Assembly (NCBI RefSeq): GCF_003112555.1
Contig: NZ_BEWB01000006.1
Span: forward strand, 248,001-312,000
DNA length: 64,000 bases
Reading direction: 5' to 3'
From: Streptomyces coelicoflavus
Lineage (GTDB): Bacteria > Actinomycetota > Actinomycetes > Streptomycetales > Streptomycetaceae
Positions 25,474 through 34,667 of this stretch are shown here, in pieces. The notes beneath the pieces were generated by a model, which searched no databases, was not told where the DNA came from, and saw only the letters and a program-made list of their open reading frames with translations. A program made the position numbers and the translations under genes. Numbering within the stretch: the stretch's first letter is position 1; each line of letters begins with the position of its first letter.

Positions 25474-27918
25474 GTGGCGGGCACTGACCGGGCCGGGAGC
25501 GGCGGGTCCGGCGGTCCCGGCGGCACCGGCGAACCTGGAGGCTGGCTGTCGCTGCTGGGCGTCCGCCACCACGGGCCGGGGTCGGCGCGGGCCGTGCGGG
25601 CCGCGCTGGAGGCCGCCCGGCCGGGGGTGGTGCTGGTCGAAGGGCCGCCGGAGGCCGACGCCCTGATCCCGCTGGCCGCCGACGAGGACATGCGGCCGCC
25701 GGTCGCCCTCCTCGCCCACGCCGTGGACGAGCCGGGGCGCTCGGCGTTCTGGCCGCTGGCCGAGTTCTCCCCCGAGTGGGTGGCCGTCCGCTGGGCCCTG
25801 GAACACGGAGTCCCGGCCCGCTTCATCGACCTCCCGGCCGCGCACACGCTCGCCTGGCGAGTGGCGGACGAGGAGACGGGGGAGACGACCGGGGAGGCGG
25901 ACGAGGAGGTGACCGGGCAGGGGGACGGCCGGGAAGAAGGGGACGTGCCCGGTGCGGCTTCCCTCGACGTCCGGGGCGACCCGCTCGCCGTCCTCGCTGC
26001 GGCCGCCGGGCACGACGACCCGGAGCGCTGGTGGGAGGACGTGATCGAGCACCGGGGCCCGGGGGAGGGGGACGTGTTCGCCCCGTTCACGGCGCTGGAG
26101 GAGGCCATGACGGCGCTGCGCGAGACCGAGGAGGGCGGCGAGGGGGACACCGCGCACGACCGGGACCTCGTGCGGGAGGCCTACATGCGGCTCCAGGTCC
26201 GGGCCGCGCGGCGGGAGTTCGCCGAGGGCGTGGCCGTGGTCTGCGGGGCCTGGCACGTGCCCGCGCTGCGGCGCAGGGCCGCCGTCGCCGCCGACCGGGC
26301 CCTGGTGAAGGGGCTGCCCAGGACCAAGGTGGACATGACCTGGGTGCCCTGGACCCATCGCCGGTTGTCCCGGGCCGGGGGGTACGGGGCGGGCATCGAG
26401 TCACCGGGCTGGTACGGGCATCTGTTCGCCGCGGTCGACCGGCCCGTCGAGCGATGGCTGACCAGGGTGGCCGGACTGCTGCGGGAGGAGGGCAGGACCG
26501 TCTCCCCGGCGCACGTCATCGAGGCGGCGCGGCTGGCCGGGGCGCTCGCGGCGATCCGTGGACGCCCGCTGGCCGGACTGAGCGAGACGACGGACGCCGT
26601 GCGGGCGGTGCTGTGCGACGGTTCGGACGTGCCGCTGGCGCTGGTCCACGATCGGCTGGTGGTGGGGGACGTGCTGGGCGAGGTTCCCGCGGGGGCGCCC
26701 GCGGTGCCGTTGCAGCGGGACCTGACCCGGATCCAGCGGCGGCTGCGGCTCAGACCCGAGGCCGCGGAGCGTGAGCTGGAGCTGGACCTGCGCAAGGAGA
26801 CCGACACCGGGCGCAGCAGACTCCTGCACCGGCTGCGGCTCCTCGGCGTCGGCTGGGGCGAGCCGACCGCCTCGCGCAGCACCGGCACGTTCCGGGAGAC
26901 GTGGCGGCTGCGGTGGGAGCCGGAGCTGTCGGTGCGCGTCGCCGAGGCCGGGGTGTGGGGCACCACGGTGCTCGCCGCGGCCACGGCCAGGGCCGAGGCG
27001 GACGCCGTCACCGCCCGGGGCCTGGCCGAGGTCACCGCGCTAGCGGAACGCTGCCTGCTGGCCGAACTGCCGGAAGCGCTCACGCCGGTGATGCGGATCC
27101 TCGCCGACCGCGCGGCGCTCGACACGGACGTCGGCCACCTCGCCGAGGCCCTGCCCGCCCTCGTCCGTTCGCTGCGCTACGGCGATGTGCGCGGCACGGA
27201 CACCGGAGCGCTGGCCGAGGTCGCCGCGGGCCTCGCCGAGCGCGTCTTCGTCGGCCTGCCCGCGGCCTGCGCCGCACTGGACGCCGACGCGGCCGAGGAG
27301 ATGCGCCGTCACGTGGACTCCGTGCACACGGCCGTGGGCCTGCTCGGCGACGCTCCCGCGCCGGGCCACGGCGACCTGCGGTCCCGCTGGCGGGCAGTGC
27401 TGCGGACCCTCTCCGCACGGGACGCGGTGCCCGGCATCGTCCGCGGGCGTGCCGTACGGCTGCTGCTGGACGACGGTGAGCTGGCGCCGGACGAGGCGGC
27501 GCGGATCATGGGCCTGGTGCTGTCCCCGGGGACCGCGCCGGCGGACGCGGCGGCCTGGATCGAGGGCTTCGTCGGCGGCGGCTCGGGCGGCGGCATGCTC
27601 CTCCTGCACGACGAGCGGCTGCTGACCCTGATCGACGCCTGGCTGACCGGCGTGCCGGCGGACGCGTTCACGGACGTACTGCCCCTGCTGCGCCGCACCT
27701 TCTCCGCCTACGAGCCGGGAGTGCGCCGCAGCGTCGGTGAGCTGGTCAGACGCGGGCCGGAGGCACGGGGGAGCGTGACGACGGCGGGCTCCGGCATACC
27801 GGGCTTCGCGGCCGGCCTCGACACCGCGCGGGCCGACGCGGTCCTGCCGGTGATCCGGCTGCTGCTGGGCCGGGACCCGGCACCGGACGACAACGACCTG
27901 GTGGGAGTGGGCACATGA
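25474..27918 (+). CDS. DUF5682 family protein
   Basis: 814 aa from GTG 25474, with GAGGGGGAC just upstream. The N-terminal domain starts LLGVRHHGPGSARAVRAAL and continues VVLVEGPPEADAL, a pattern related to TraB/ChaN-like folds (HHG and EGPPE motifs). An acidic disordered insert lies at about 130-165, and WHVP (residues about 254-257) closes the domain. The C-terminal 450 residues are helical-repeat-like. It overlaps the VWA gene by ATGA. Always, in my recollection, in MoxR/VWA neighbourhoods; activity unknown. Confidence 0.85.
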   Translation: MAGTDRAGSGGSGGPGGTGEPGGWLSLLGVRHHGPGSARAVRAALEAARPGVVLVEGPPEADALIPLAADEDMRPPVALLAHAVDEPGRSAFWPLAEFSPEWVAVRWALEHGVPARFIDLPAAHTLAWRVADEETGETTGEADEEVTGQGDGREEGDVPGAASLDVRGDPLAVLAAAAGHDDPERWWEDVIEHRGPGEGDVFAPFTALEEAMTALRETEEGGEGDTAHDRDLVREAYMRLQVRAARREFAEGVAVVCGAWHVPALRRRAAVAADRALVKGLPRTKVDMTWVPWTHRRLSRAGGYGAGIESPGWYGHLFAAVDRPVERWLTRVAGLLREEGRTVSPAHVIEAARLAGALAAIRGRPLAGLSETTDAVRAVLCDGSDVPLALVHDRLVVGDVLGEVPAGAPAVPLQRDLTRIQRRLRLRPEAAERELELDLRKETDTGRSRLLHRLRLLGVGWGEPTASRSTGTFRETWRLRWEPELSVRVAEAGVWGTTVLAAATARAEADAVTARGLAEVTALAERCLLAELPEALTPVMRILADRAALDTDVGHLAEALPALVRSLRYGDVRGTDTGALAEVAAGLAERVFVGLPAACAALDADAAEEMRRHVDSVHTAVGLLGDAPAPGHGDLRSRWRAVLRTLSARDAVPGIVRGRAVRLLLDDGELAPDEAARIMGLVLSPGTAPADAAAWIEGFVGGGSGGGMLLLHDERLLTLIDAWLTGVPADAFTDVLPLLRRTFSAYEPGVRRSVGELVRRGPEARGSVTTAGSGIPGFAAGLDTARADAVLPVIRLLLGRDPAPDDNDLVGVGT

Positions 27919-29114
27919 CGGGGCACCCGACCGGACACACGACGGCGACCGAGCCGGTGGACGCCGACGGGGCGGCGCGGGAACGGCTGCGGCGGTGGCG
28001 GCTCGTCCTCGGCGGTGACGCGGCCGACGGCACCGGCCACGCGCTGTCCGGGCGGGACGCCGCGATGGACGGGGCACTCACCGCGCTCTACGGGAAGGGC
28101 GGCACACCGCGGGCCGGCCGGGACCGTGCGGCCGGGCTGGGCGCCTCCGCACCGGCAGTGGCGCGCTGGCTGGGGGACATCAGGACCTACTTCCCCTCCC
28201 CCGTCGTCCAGGTCATGCAGCGGGACGCGATCGACCGGCTCGGGCTCGACACCCTCCTGCTGGAGCCGGAGATGCTCGAGGCGGTGGAGGCCGACGTGCA
28301 CCTGGTCGGCACCCTGCTGTCCCTGCACCAGGCGATGCCGGAGATGACGAAGGAGACGGCACGGACCGTCGTGCGCAAGGTCGTCGAGGATCTGGAGGAG
28401 CGGCTCGCCACCCGTGCCCGTGCCGTCCTGACCGGTGCCCTGGACCGCAGCGCCCGCGTCAGCCGCCCCCGGCACCACGACATCGACTGGCACCGCACGA
28501 TCGCGGCCAATCTCAAGCACTACCTGCCGGAACACCGGACCGTCGTTCCGGAGCGGCTCATCGGCTACGGGCGGGCCTCCCGTTCGGTGAAGAAGGAGGT
28601 CGTCCTCTGCGTCGACCAGTCCGGGTCGATGGCCGCGTCCGTCGTGTACGCGTCCGTGTTCGGCGCGGTGCTGGCGTCCATGCGCGCGATCGACACCCGG
28701 CTCGTCGTCTTCGACACGACGGTCGTCGACCTCACCGACCAGCTGGAGGACCCGGTCGACGTGCTCTTCGGCACGCGTCTGGGCGGCGGTACGGACATCA
28801 ACCGCGCGCTGGCGTACTGCCAGTCGCGGATCACCCGGCCCGCGGAGACGGTGGTCGTGCTGATCAGCGACCTGTACGAGGGAGGCATACGCGACGAGAT
28901 GCTCAAGCGGGTCGCGGCGATGAAGTCCGCGGGAGTGGAGTTCGTGACGCTGCTGGCGCTGTCCGACGAGGGGACGCCCGCGTACGACCGGGAACACGCG
29001 GCGTCCCTCGCCGCGCTCGGCGCACCGGCCTTCGCCTGCACCCCCGATCTCTTCCCGGAGGTGATGGCGGCGGCGCTCGAGCGGCGGCCCCTGCCGATAC
29101 CGGACGCCGGGTGA
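27915..29114 (+). CDS. VWA domain protein, partner of MoxR ATPase
   Basis: 399 aa, start fixed by the ATGA overlap. The N-terminal half is helical (YFPSPVVQVMQRDAIDRLG). The VWA domain (about 228-395) has an intact metal-ion site: DQSGSMA (Asp234), the Thr in GGGTDIN and the Asp in LISDLYEGG. MIDAS-containing VWA proteins bind targets in a Mg-dependent way and pair with MoxR/chelatase AAA+ rings. It closes the operon. Confidence 0.92.
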   Translation: MTGHPTGHTTATEPVDADGAARERLRRWRLVLGGDAADGTGHALSGRDAAMDGALTALYGKGGTPRAGRDRAAGLGASAPAVARWLGDIRTYFPSPVVQVMQRDAIDRLGLDTLLLEPEMLEAVEADVHLVGTLLSLHQAMPEMTKETARTVVRKVVEDLEERLATRARAVLTGALDRSARVSRPRHHDIDWHRTIAANLKHYLPEHRTVVPERLIGYGRASRSVKKEVVLCVDQSGSMAASVVYASVFGAVLASMRAIDTRLVVFDTTVVDLTDQLEDPVDVLFGTRLGGGTDINRALAYCQSRITRPAETVVVLISDLYEGGIRDEMLKRVAAMKSAGVEFVTLLALSDEGTPAYDREHAASLAALGAPAFACTPDLFPEVMAAALERRPLPIPDAG

Positions 29115-29287
29115 CGCCACGGCGATCCGGGGTGTCCCGATTCCCGCGGTCAAAACGGATATGACTCCCCATCGGTGTGAAGGGGGCTTGCACGAACTGC
29201 GGATGTCCGTGCGAGTATCGCGCGGCGTGTCGATGCGTTGTTCGACGCGTGGCCCCAGTTCCGCCGCACGGGAGGGATCTCCGCCCC

Positions 29288-30391
29288 TTGATCCGGTCAG
29301 CAGTACTGCCGGGTGCCGCTCTGCGCGTCCTGCGCACGGCGGCCGGGCGGCGTGCGTTGCACGTGGCGCTGCTGGTGGGCGGGTTGTTCCTGCTCGGTCT
29401 GCTCTGCGGAGGGCGGGCGCAGGCGGCTGACGGGGCTCCGGACACCTTGGCGGACACGGTCGCCCGGGTCCTCGACGTCCCCGCGCAGCCGCAGCCGCAG
29501 CCGCAGCGACAGACCCAGCCGCAGAGACAGGTGCAGGAGCAGGGCGCCGAAGCCGTTCCGGGGTCGCGCCCCGACGCCGTGTCCGTGTCTCCGGGGCTCC
29601 CTCCCCTCGCCGAGAAGGCCGTCCACGTCGTTGAGGACCGGCTCGTGCGACCGGTCGGTGACGGGGTGGAGACGGTGACCGAGCGGGTCGAAGGGCTCGG
29701 CGCGGTCGTGACGGCGGAGGTGCCGCCGGTGCAGGTGCTCCCGGACCCGTCCGGCCCGACGGACCCGGCGGAGCCCTCGGACCCGACCGACGTGCCGGAC
29801 CTCACCGATGTCCCGGACCTGGCCGACTTGGCCGACTTGGCCGAGTTCACCGACCTGACCGACCTGACGGATCCGACCGACCTGACGAACCCGGCCGACC
29901 GGACCGACCGGGCCGACCGGGCCGATCCCTCCGGTCGTTCGGGATCGGCAGCCCCCGGCCCGCGCCCCGAGCCCGCGACGGAGGCGTCGGAGGCGTCGGA
30001 GGCGACGGAGGCGACGGTGGCGGACGACACCGGCCCCGACGAGGCCGGTGCCGCCGACGCCCGAGTCGCAGAAGGATCGGGAATCCCGGCACGCGTCGTC
30101 GGCTACGGGCCGGAGCCCCGCCTCCGGACGGTGCCCGCCGCGCACGCGCGCCCCCACCCGGCCGGTGTCGCGCACACCGGGTACGCGCCCGGCCGCCCCT
30201 CGCCCACCGGGGCCGACGGGTCGCTCGGCACCGTGTCCGGTGCCGACCAGGGAACGTCGCGTCACGGGGACGTCCGCGCGGTCACCTCGCTGCACCGGAT
30301 CACCTTCCGGATCGTGCCCGGCGCCCCGGAGCGGGCCGACGCGGCCGGCGTCCGGGAGCCGTACCGGGACATTCCCGTCTCCCCCGCCTAG
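29288..30391 (+). CDS. Secreted Asp/Thr/Pro-repeat protein
   Basis: 367 aa from TTG 29288, which places GGGAGG 12 nt upstream and a signal peptide at residues 1-46 (LHVALLVGGLFLLGLL as core, cleavage near AQA). A longer frame from GTG 29177 would add a Cys-rich leader (KGACTNCGCPCEY) and cannot be excluded. The middle is low complexity: QPQPQPQRQTQ, then Asp-Leu/Asp-Pro triplets (DLTDVPDLADLADLAEF). The C-terminus (DVRAVTSLHRITFRIVPGAPE) is not repetitive. Probably a wall-associated protein; function unknown. Confidence 0.65.
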   Translation: MIRSAVLPGAALRVLRTAAGRRALHVALLVGGLFLLGLLCGGRAQAADGAPDTLADTVARVLDVPAQPQPQPQRQTQPQRQVQEQGAEAVPGSRPDAVSVSPGLPPLAEKAVHVVEDRLVRPVGDGVETVTERVEGLGAVVTAEVPPVQVLPDPSGPTDPAEPSDPTDVPDLTDVPDLADLADLAEFTDLTDLTDPTDLTNPADRTDRADRADPSGRSGSAAPGPRPEPATEASEASEATEATVADDTGPDEAGAADARVAEGSGIPARVVGYGPEPRLRTVPAAHARPHPAGVAHTGYAPGRPSPTGADGSLGTVSGADQGTSRHGDVRAVTSLHRITFRIVPGAPERADAAGVREPYRDIPVSPA

Positions 30392-30673
30392 AACGGCCCT
30401 CCGCCGCCGCGCTCTCGCCACGCCCCGGCCGCGCATCTGCCGCGCACCCGCCCGGCACCCGCCGGGCCTCCAGCCACGCCCCGAGCGCGCCGCATCAGTC
30501 GTACCCGCCGCCGCGGACGAACCGCCGCGCCGCCGTACCCCGCCCCGGCGCACCGGACACTCCCGCCCCCACCCGGTGCGGGGCGTCCGGTGCCCGGCAC
30601 CGGGCGCTCGGCACCGGCATCACGTGGCCTCGTCGCCGCGGCAGACACAGACCCCGCGGGGCGGCAGGCCCCG

Positions 30674-30690
30674 GACGGCCGAAAGCCGTC
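30674..30690. repeat. Hairpin in sucC upstream spacer
   Basis: GACGGC/GCCGTC, 6-bp stem with a CGAAA loop. First of a series of hairpins. Confidence 0.4.
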
Positions 30691-30720
30691 GGCCTCCGTC
30701 CGGCCGAAACCCCGCGGTCC

Positions 30721-30760
30721 GGTCCGGCTGGTCCCCATTGGGGTGGGGAGCAGCCGGACC
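30721..30760. terminator. Strong hairpin, candidate terminator
   Basis: A 10-bp perfect stem GGTCCGGCTG/CAGCCGGACC continues, after one G.G mismatch, into TCCCCA/TGGGGA with loop TTGGGG. The whole element is exactly 40 nt. Confidence 0.5.
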
Positions 30761-30804
30761 GCACCCCGGTGGACCGCACCCGTGCGGCCCGCCGGGGGCG
30801 CCAC

Positions 30805-30846
30805 GGGCCTCACCGGGTCAACCCCAGCCCGGTGAGGCCCCTCACC
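30805..30846. terminator. Strong hairpin with overlapping alternative fold
   Basis: A 13-bp perfect stem GGGCCTCACCGGG/CCCGGTGAGGCCC (30805-30817 and 30828-30840). The right arm can instead pair with the next sequence, as GGTGAGG/CCTCACC (30831-30846), so two mutually exclusive hairpins are possible. Confidence 0.5.
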
Positions 30847-31108
30847 AGCGACGCGAGGCGCCCCGCACGACGCTCACGCCCGGCACCCGGTGCCAGTGAG
30901 CGCGGCATCATGTGACAGGCATCACCGCTCAGGTGTGACCCACGATTTAGAGACCCTCCGCATGCGGCGATAACCTGCGAGACGGACATGCCGCGCGCTC
31001 GGACACCGTGTGCGCCCCCCTTGTGACTCACAGCGGACGTCACGTTGCCCTTCGCGGCACGCCCACGCATCCAACGAACCGCGAGATCACTGATAGGGAC
31101 GGAAGCGC

Positions 31109-32293
31109 GTGGACCTGTTCGAGTACCAGGCGAGGGACCTCTTCGCCAAGCACGATGTACCGGTGCTGGCCGGTGAAGTCATCGACACGCCTGAGGCGGC
31201 GCGCGCGATCACCGAGGGTCTGGGCGGCAAGTCCGTCGTCAAGGCTCAGGTGAAGGTCGGTGGCCGTGGCAAGGCCGGCGGCGTGAAGCTCGCCGCCTCG
31301 GCGGACGAGGCCGTCGCCCGCGCGACGGACATCCTCGGCATGGACATCAAGGGCCACACGGTCCACAAGGTGATGATCGCCGAGACCGCCCCCGAGATCG
31401 TCGAGGAGTACTACGTCTCCTTCCTCCTCGACCGTGCCAACCGCACCTTCCTCTCCATCGCCTCCGTCGAGGGCGGCGTGGAGATCGAGGAGGTGGCGGC
31501 CACCCGTCCGGAGGCCGTCGCCAAGACCCCGATCGACGCGATCGACGGTGTGACGCCCGAGAAGGCGCGCGAGATCGTCGAGGCCGCGAAGTTCCCGGCC
31601 GAGGTCGCCGACAAGGTCGCCGACATCCTGGTCAAGCTGTGGGACACCTTCATCAAGGAGGACGCCCTCCTGGTCGAGGTCAACCCGCTGGCCAAGGTCG
31701 TCTCCGGCGACGTCATCGCCCTGGACGGCAAGGTGTCGCTGGACGACAACGCCGAGTTCCGTCACCCCGACTTCGAGGCCCTCCACGACAAGGCCGCGGC
31801 CAACCCGCTCGAGGCCGCCGCCAAGGAGAAGAACCTCAACTACGTCAAGCTCGACGGCGAGGTCGGCATCATCGGCAACGGCGCCGGGCTCGTCATGAGC
31901 ACCCTGGACGTCGTCGCCTACGCCGGTGAGGCGCACGGCAACGTCAAGCCCGCCAACTTCCTGGACATCGGTGGCGGCGCCTCCGCCCAGGTCATGGCGA
32001 ACGGCCTGGAGATCATCCTCGGCGACCCGGACGTCCGTTCCGTGTTCGTCAACGTCTTCGGCGGCATCACCGCCTGCGACGAGGTCGCCAACGGCATCGT
32101 CCAGGCGCTGAAGCTCCTGGAGGACCGCGGCGAGAAGGTCGAGAAGCCGCTCGTCGTCCGTCTCGACGGCAACAACGCCGAGCTGGGCCGCAAGATCCTC
32201 ACCGACGCCAACCACCCGCTGGTCCAGCGCGTCGACACCATGGACGGCGCGGCCGACAAGGCCGCCGAGCTGGCTCACGCCGCCGCCAAGTAA
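31109..32293 (+). CDS. sucC: Succinyl-CoA synthetase beta subunit
   Basis: 394 aa, normal length, GTG start. It forms succinate, NTP and CoA from succinyl-CoA with SucD in the TCA cycle. The ATP-grasp domain is at about 2-225 (MDLFEYQARDLFAKHDVPV, VKAQVKVGGRGKAGG as nucleotide loop, EVNPLA). The CoA-ligase domain from about 245 has GNGAGLVMSTLD and NFLDIGGGA, and closes with VFVNVFGGITACDEVA. sucD starts 28 bp later. Confidence 0.97.
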   Translation: MDLFEYQARDLFAKHDVPVLAGEVIDTPEAARAITEGLGGKSVVKAQVKVGGRGKAGGVKLAASADEAVARATDILGMDIKGHTVHKVMIAETAPEIVEEYYVSFLLDRANRTFLSIASVEGGVEIEEVAATRPEAVAKTPIDAIDGVTPEKAREIVEAAKFPAEVADKVADILVKLWDTFIKEDALLVEVNPLAKVVSGDVIALDGKVSLDDNAEFRHPDFEALHDKAAANPLEAAAKEKNLNYVKLDGEVGIIGNGAGLVMSTLDVVAYAGEAHGNVKPANFLDIGGGASAQVMANGLEIILGDPDVRSVFVNVFGGITACDEVANGIVQALKLLEDRGEKVEKPLVVRLDGNNAELGRKILTDANHPLVQRVDTMDGAADKAAELAHAAAK

Positions 32294-32321
32294 GCACTCA
32301 GGACGAGGACACCAACACACC

Positions 32322-33206
32322 ATGGCTATCTGGCTCAACAAGGACAGCAAGGTCATCGTCCAGGGCATGACCGGTGCCACCGGCATGAAGCACACCAAGC
32401 TCATGCTGGGTGACGGCACCGAGGTCGTGGGCGGCGTGAACCCGCGCAAGGCGGGCACCTCCGTGGACTTCGACGGCAACGAGGTACCGGTCTTCGGCAC
32501 CGTCAAGGAGGCCATCGAGAAGACCGGCGCCAACGTCTCCGTCATCTTCGTGCCGGAGAAGTTCACCAAGGACGCCGTCGTCGAGGCCATCGACGCCGAG
32601 ATCCCGCTGGCCGTCGTCATCACCGAGGGCATCGCCGTGCACGACTCGGCCGCCTTCTGGTCGTACGCCGGCAAGAAGGGCAACAAGACCCGGATCATCG
32701 GCCCGAACTGCCCCGGCATCATCACCCCGGGCCAGTCCAACGTCGGCATCATCCCGGGCGACATCACGAAGCCGGGCCGCATCGGCCTGGTCTCGAAGTC
32801 CGGCACGCTGACGTACCAGATGATGTACGAGCTGCGTGACATCGGCTTCTCGACCGCCGTTGGCATCGGTGGCGACCCGATCATCGGCACCACGCACATC
32901 GACGCGCTCGCCGCGTTCGAGGCCGACCCCGACACCGACCTGATCGTGATGATCGGCGAGATCGGCGGCGACGCCGAGGAGCGTGCGGCCGAGTACATCT
33001 CGAAGAACGTGACCAAGCCGGTCGTCGGCTACGTCGCGGGCTTCACCGCGCCCGAGGGCAAGACCATGGGCCACGCCGGCGCCATCGTCTCCGGTTCGTC
33101 CGGCACCGCCCAGGCGAAGAAGGAGGCCCTGGAGGCCGCCGGCGTCAAGGTCGGCAAGACCCCGACCGAGACGGCGAAGCTCGCCCGCGCCATCCTGGCC
33201 GGCTGA
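32322..33206 (+). CDS. sucD: Succinyl-CoA synthetase alpha subunit
   Basis: 294 aa. The CoA-binding Rossmann domain begins AIWLNKDSKVIVQGMTGATG. The phospho-His loop is in KTMGHAGAIVSGSSG near residue 247, and GPNCPGIITPG is also diagnostic. It makes the heterodimer with SucC from the same transcript, which is closed by a very strong terminator 37 bp downstream. Confidence 0.97.
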   Translation: MAIWLNKDSKVIVQGMTGATGMKHTKLMLGDGTEVVGGVNPRKAGTSVDFDGNEVPVFGTVKEAIEKTGANVSVIFVPEKFTKDAVVEAIDAEIPLAVVITEGIAVHDSAAFWSYAGKKGNKTRIIGPNCPGIITPGQSNVGIIPGDITKPGRIGLVSKSGTLTYQMMYELRDIGFSTAVGIGGDPIIGTTHIDALAAFEADPDTDLIVMIGEIGGDAEERAAEYISKNVTKPVVGYVAGFTAPEGKTMGHAGAIVSGSSGTAQAKKEALEAAGVKVGKTPTETAKLARAILAG

Positions 33207-33243
33207 CACCTGCCAGGCACGCGGGCCGAGCGCCCGTGCCGCA

Positions 33244-33285
33244 CCGAGTGGCCCGCACCCTGTTCGCAGGGGGCGGGCCACTCGG
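33244..33285. terminator. Bidirectional terminator after sucD
   Basis: A 13-bp stem CCGAGTGGCCCGC/GCGGGCCACTCGG is stacked on CCCTG/CAGGG with a TTCG tetraloop. It sits between the convergent sucD and regulator genes. Confidence 0.85.
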
Positions 33286-33323
33286 CGTTCCGGTGGGCAC
33301 CGGGCTCCCTCGTGCGAGCCGGG

Positions 33324-34571
33324 TCATTCGAGCCTCGGGCTGAGCCGTTCCGGCCCGTGCTGCAACTGCTCCCGCAGTTTGTGCCGCAGTTCCAGCTCCT
33401 CGTCCGACAGGGAGCCCTGAGCCGCCCTCGGCGGTACGCCGCGCACCGCCTGTCCGGGGGACACGGGCGGCTCGTAGTGCGTGGGCGCGGTGCGCACGGT
33501 CAGGGCCGTGGTTCCGACGAGGGCGGCCGTGAACGCGATCGCGGCCCGGGTCCAGAACCGCGCCCGGCGTTCGCCGTCCCCGCGTACGGCGTGGGGCCGT
33601 GCCGCGCCCAGCCGTTCGTTCGACGCCAGTTCGGCCAGCCGCCGGTGCAGCACCTGCGGGTCGGCCAGCGCGGGCAGCCGGCCGGCGACGGCCTCGCGGG
33701 CGCGCAGCAGGCGGTTCGCCGCCGTCGGAGTGCTCGCCTCCGTCTCCGCCGCCGTCTCGGGCAGGTCCAGGCCCACACCGTCGTACAGCACGAGCGTGCG
33801 GCGGTGTCTCGGGGGGAGTCTGAGCAGGGTGTTCAGCAGGGTGCGGTCGCCCGGGTCGGCGGGCGGGGGCTCGGGGCGCCGGTGGCGTGGGCGCAACCGT
33901 TGCCAGGGCGAGAGCGCGTACTCGTACGCCGTCGCCCGCACCCAGCCCACCGGGTCCCGGTCGCGGGCCACCTCGGGCCAGTGCTCCCAGGCCGCCTGGA
34001 AGGCCCGTTCCACCGCCTCGCGGGCCTGCTCACGACGGCCGGTCAGCAGGTAGGTCTGCCGTACGAGGGCGGGGGCGCCGAACTCGTACAGGGCGTCGAA
34101 GGCCTGAGCGGGCGTCAGCGGGACGGGTGCGGGCCGGGCCTCGGGGACCGGCTCGGGGCCCGGCTCGGGTTCCGGGGCGGGTTCCAGGGTGGACTCCGGG
34201 ACGGATTCCGGGGCGGAGCCCGGGGCGGATTCCGGGACGGGGTCGGGCTCGTGCGGCAGCGGCTTCCGCGCCGGGGCCGATTCGGATCCCGAGGTCGGTT
34301 CCGGTGCCGAGTCCGCTTCCGGTGCCGGTTCGGGGTGCGAGGTCTGTGTCGTCCGACGTGCCGTCTCTTCGTCGGCCAGCGTCTTCAGCAGCTTCGCGTA
34401 CGCGTCCCGTTTCCGGCCCCGCGGAGTCGTGCGGCCGCTCTCCCACGCACGCACCGTCCCCGGGGTGACACCCACCCGTGACGCGAGCTGAGTCTGTGTC
34501 AGTGCGGCCGTCTCCCGCAGGTGTCGGCGGGCCTTGGGGGGAGGGAGCGGGGGCGCGGGGCGGCGGGTCAC
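33324..34571 (-). CDS. XRE helix-turn-helix fused to ECF-sigma-like region and membrane anchor
   Basis: 415 aa from GTG 34571, with GGGGTG upstream. Residues 12-66 are an XRE HTH (LRETAALTQTQLASRVGVTP, GTVRAWESGRTTP). A Pro/Glu/Ser linker (about 70-150) follows. Residues about 155-300 resemble sigma-70 region 2 and region 4 of an ECF/SigJ-like protein (AFQAAWEHWPEVARDRDPVGW, LRLPPRHRRTLVLYDGVG). A single membrane helix (about 342-360, AAIAFTAALVGTTALTV) precedes a short extracellular tail. It looks like a membrane-tethered regulator; whether it acts as sigma factor or as repressor is open. Confidence 0.75.
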   Translation of the reverse strand: MTRRPAPPLPPPKARRHLRETAALTQTQLASRVGVTPGTVRAWESGRTTPRGRKRDAYAKLLKTLADEETARRTTQTSHPEPAPEADSAPEPTSGSESAPARKPLPHEPDPVPESAPGSAPESVPESTLEPAPEPEPGPEPVPEARPAPVPLTPAQAFDALYEFGAPALVRQTYLLTGRREQAREAVERAFQAAWEHWPEVARDRDPVGWVRATAYEYALSPWQRLRPRHRRPEPPPADPGDRTLLNTLLRLPPRHRRTLVLYDGVGLDLPETAAETEASTPTAANRLLRAREAVAGRLPALADPQVLHRRLAELASNERLGAARPHAVRGDGERRARFWTRAAIAFTAALVGTTALTVRTAPTHYEPPVSPGQAVRGVPPRAAQGSLSDEELELRHKLREQLQHGPERLSPRLE

Positions 34572-34667
34572 AGGACACCCCTTCGTACGAAAAAGTACAT
34601 AAACATATATTGAGCGACACAGCGGGGCTTCGCCCGTTACGCCGGGAAAGCGCGTGTCGTTGGGAGC

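Larger units (their letters stand above)
30392..31108. other. Long hairpin-rich spacer upstream of sucC
   Basis: A 717-bp region with no supported gene; the frames in it are shadow-like. It holds at least three strong inverted repeats (listed separately) between 30674 and 30846, and no clear promoter except a possible GATAAC-type -10 near 30970. GTG of sucC has GGAAG upstream. Confidence 0.5.

Noticed and set aside
25344..25487. 47-codon ORF (MSGKGMWTRGG...) with ATGA overlap after MoxR
   Set aside because: The overlap is suggestive, but the product is Gly/Thr/Arg low complexity, overlaps the DUF5682 start, and shows no family; left unannotated.
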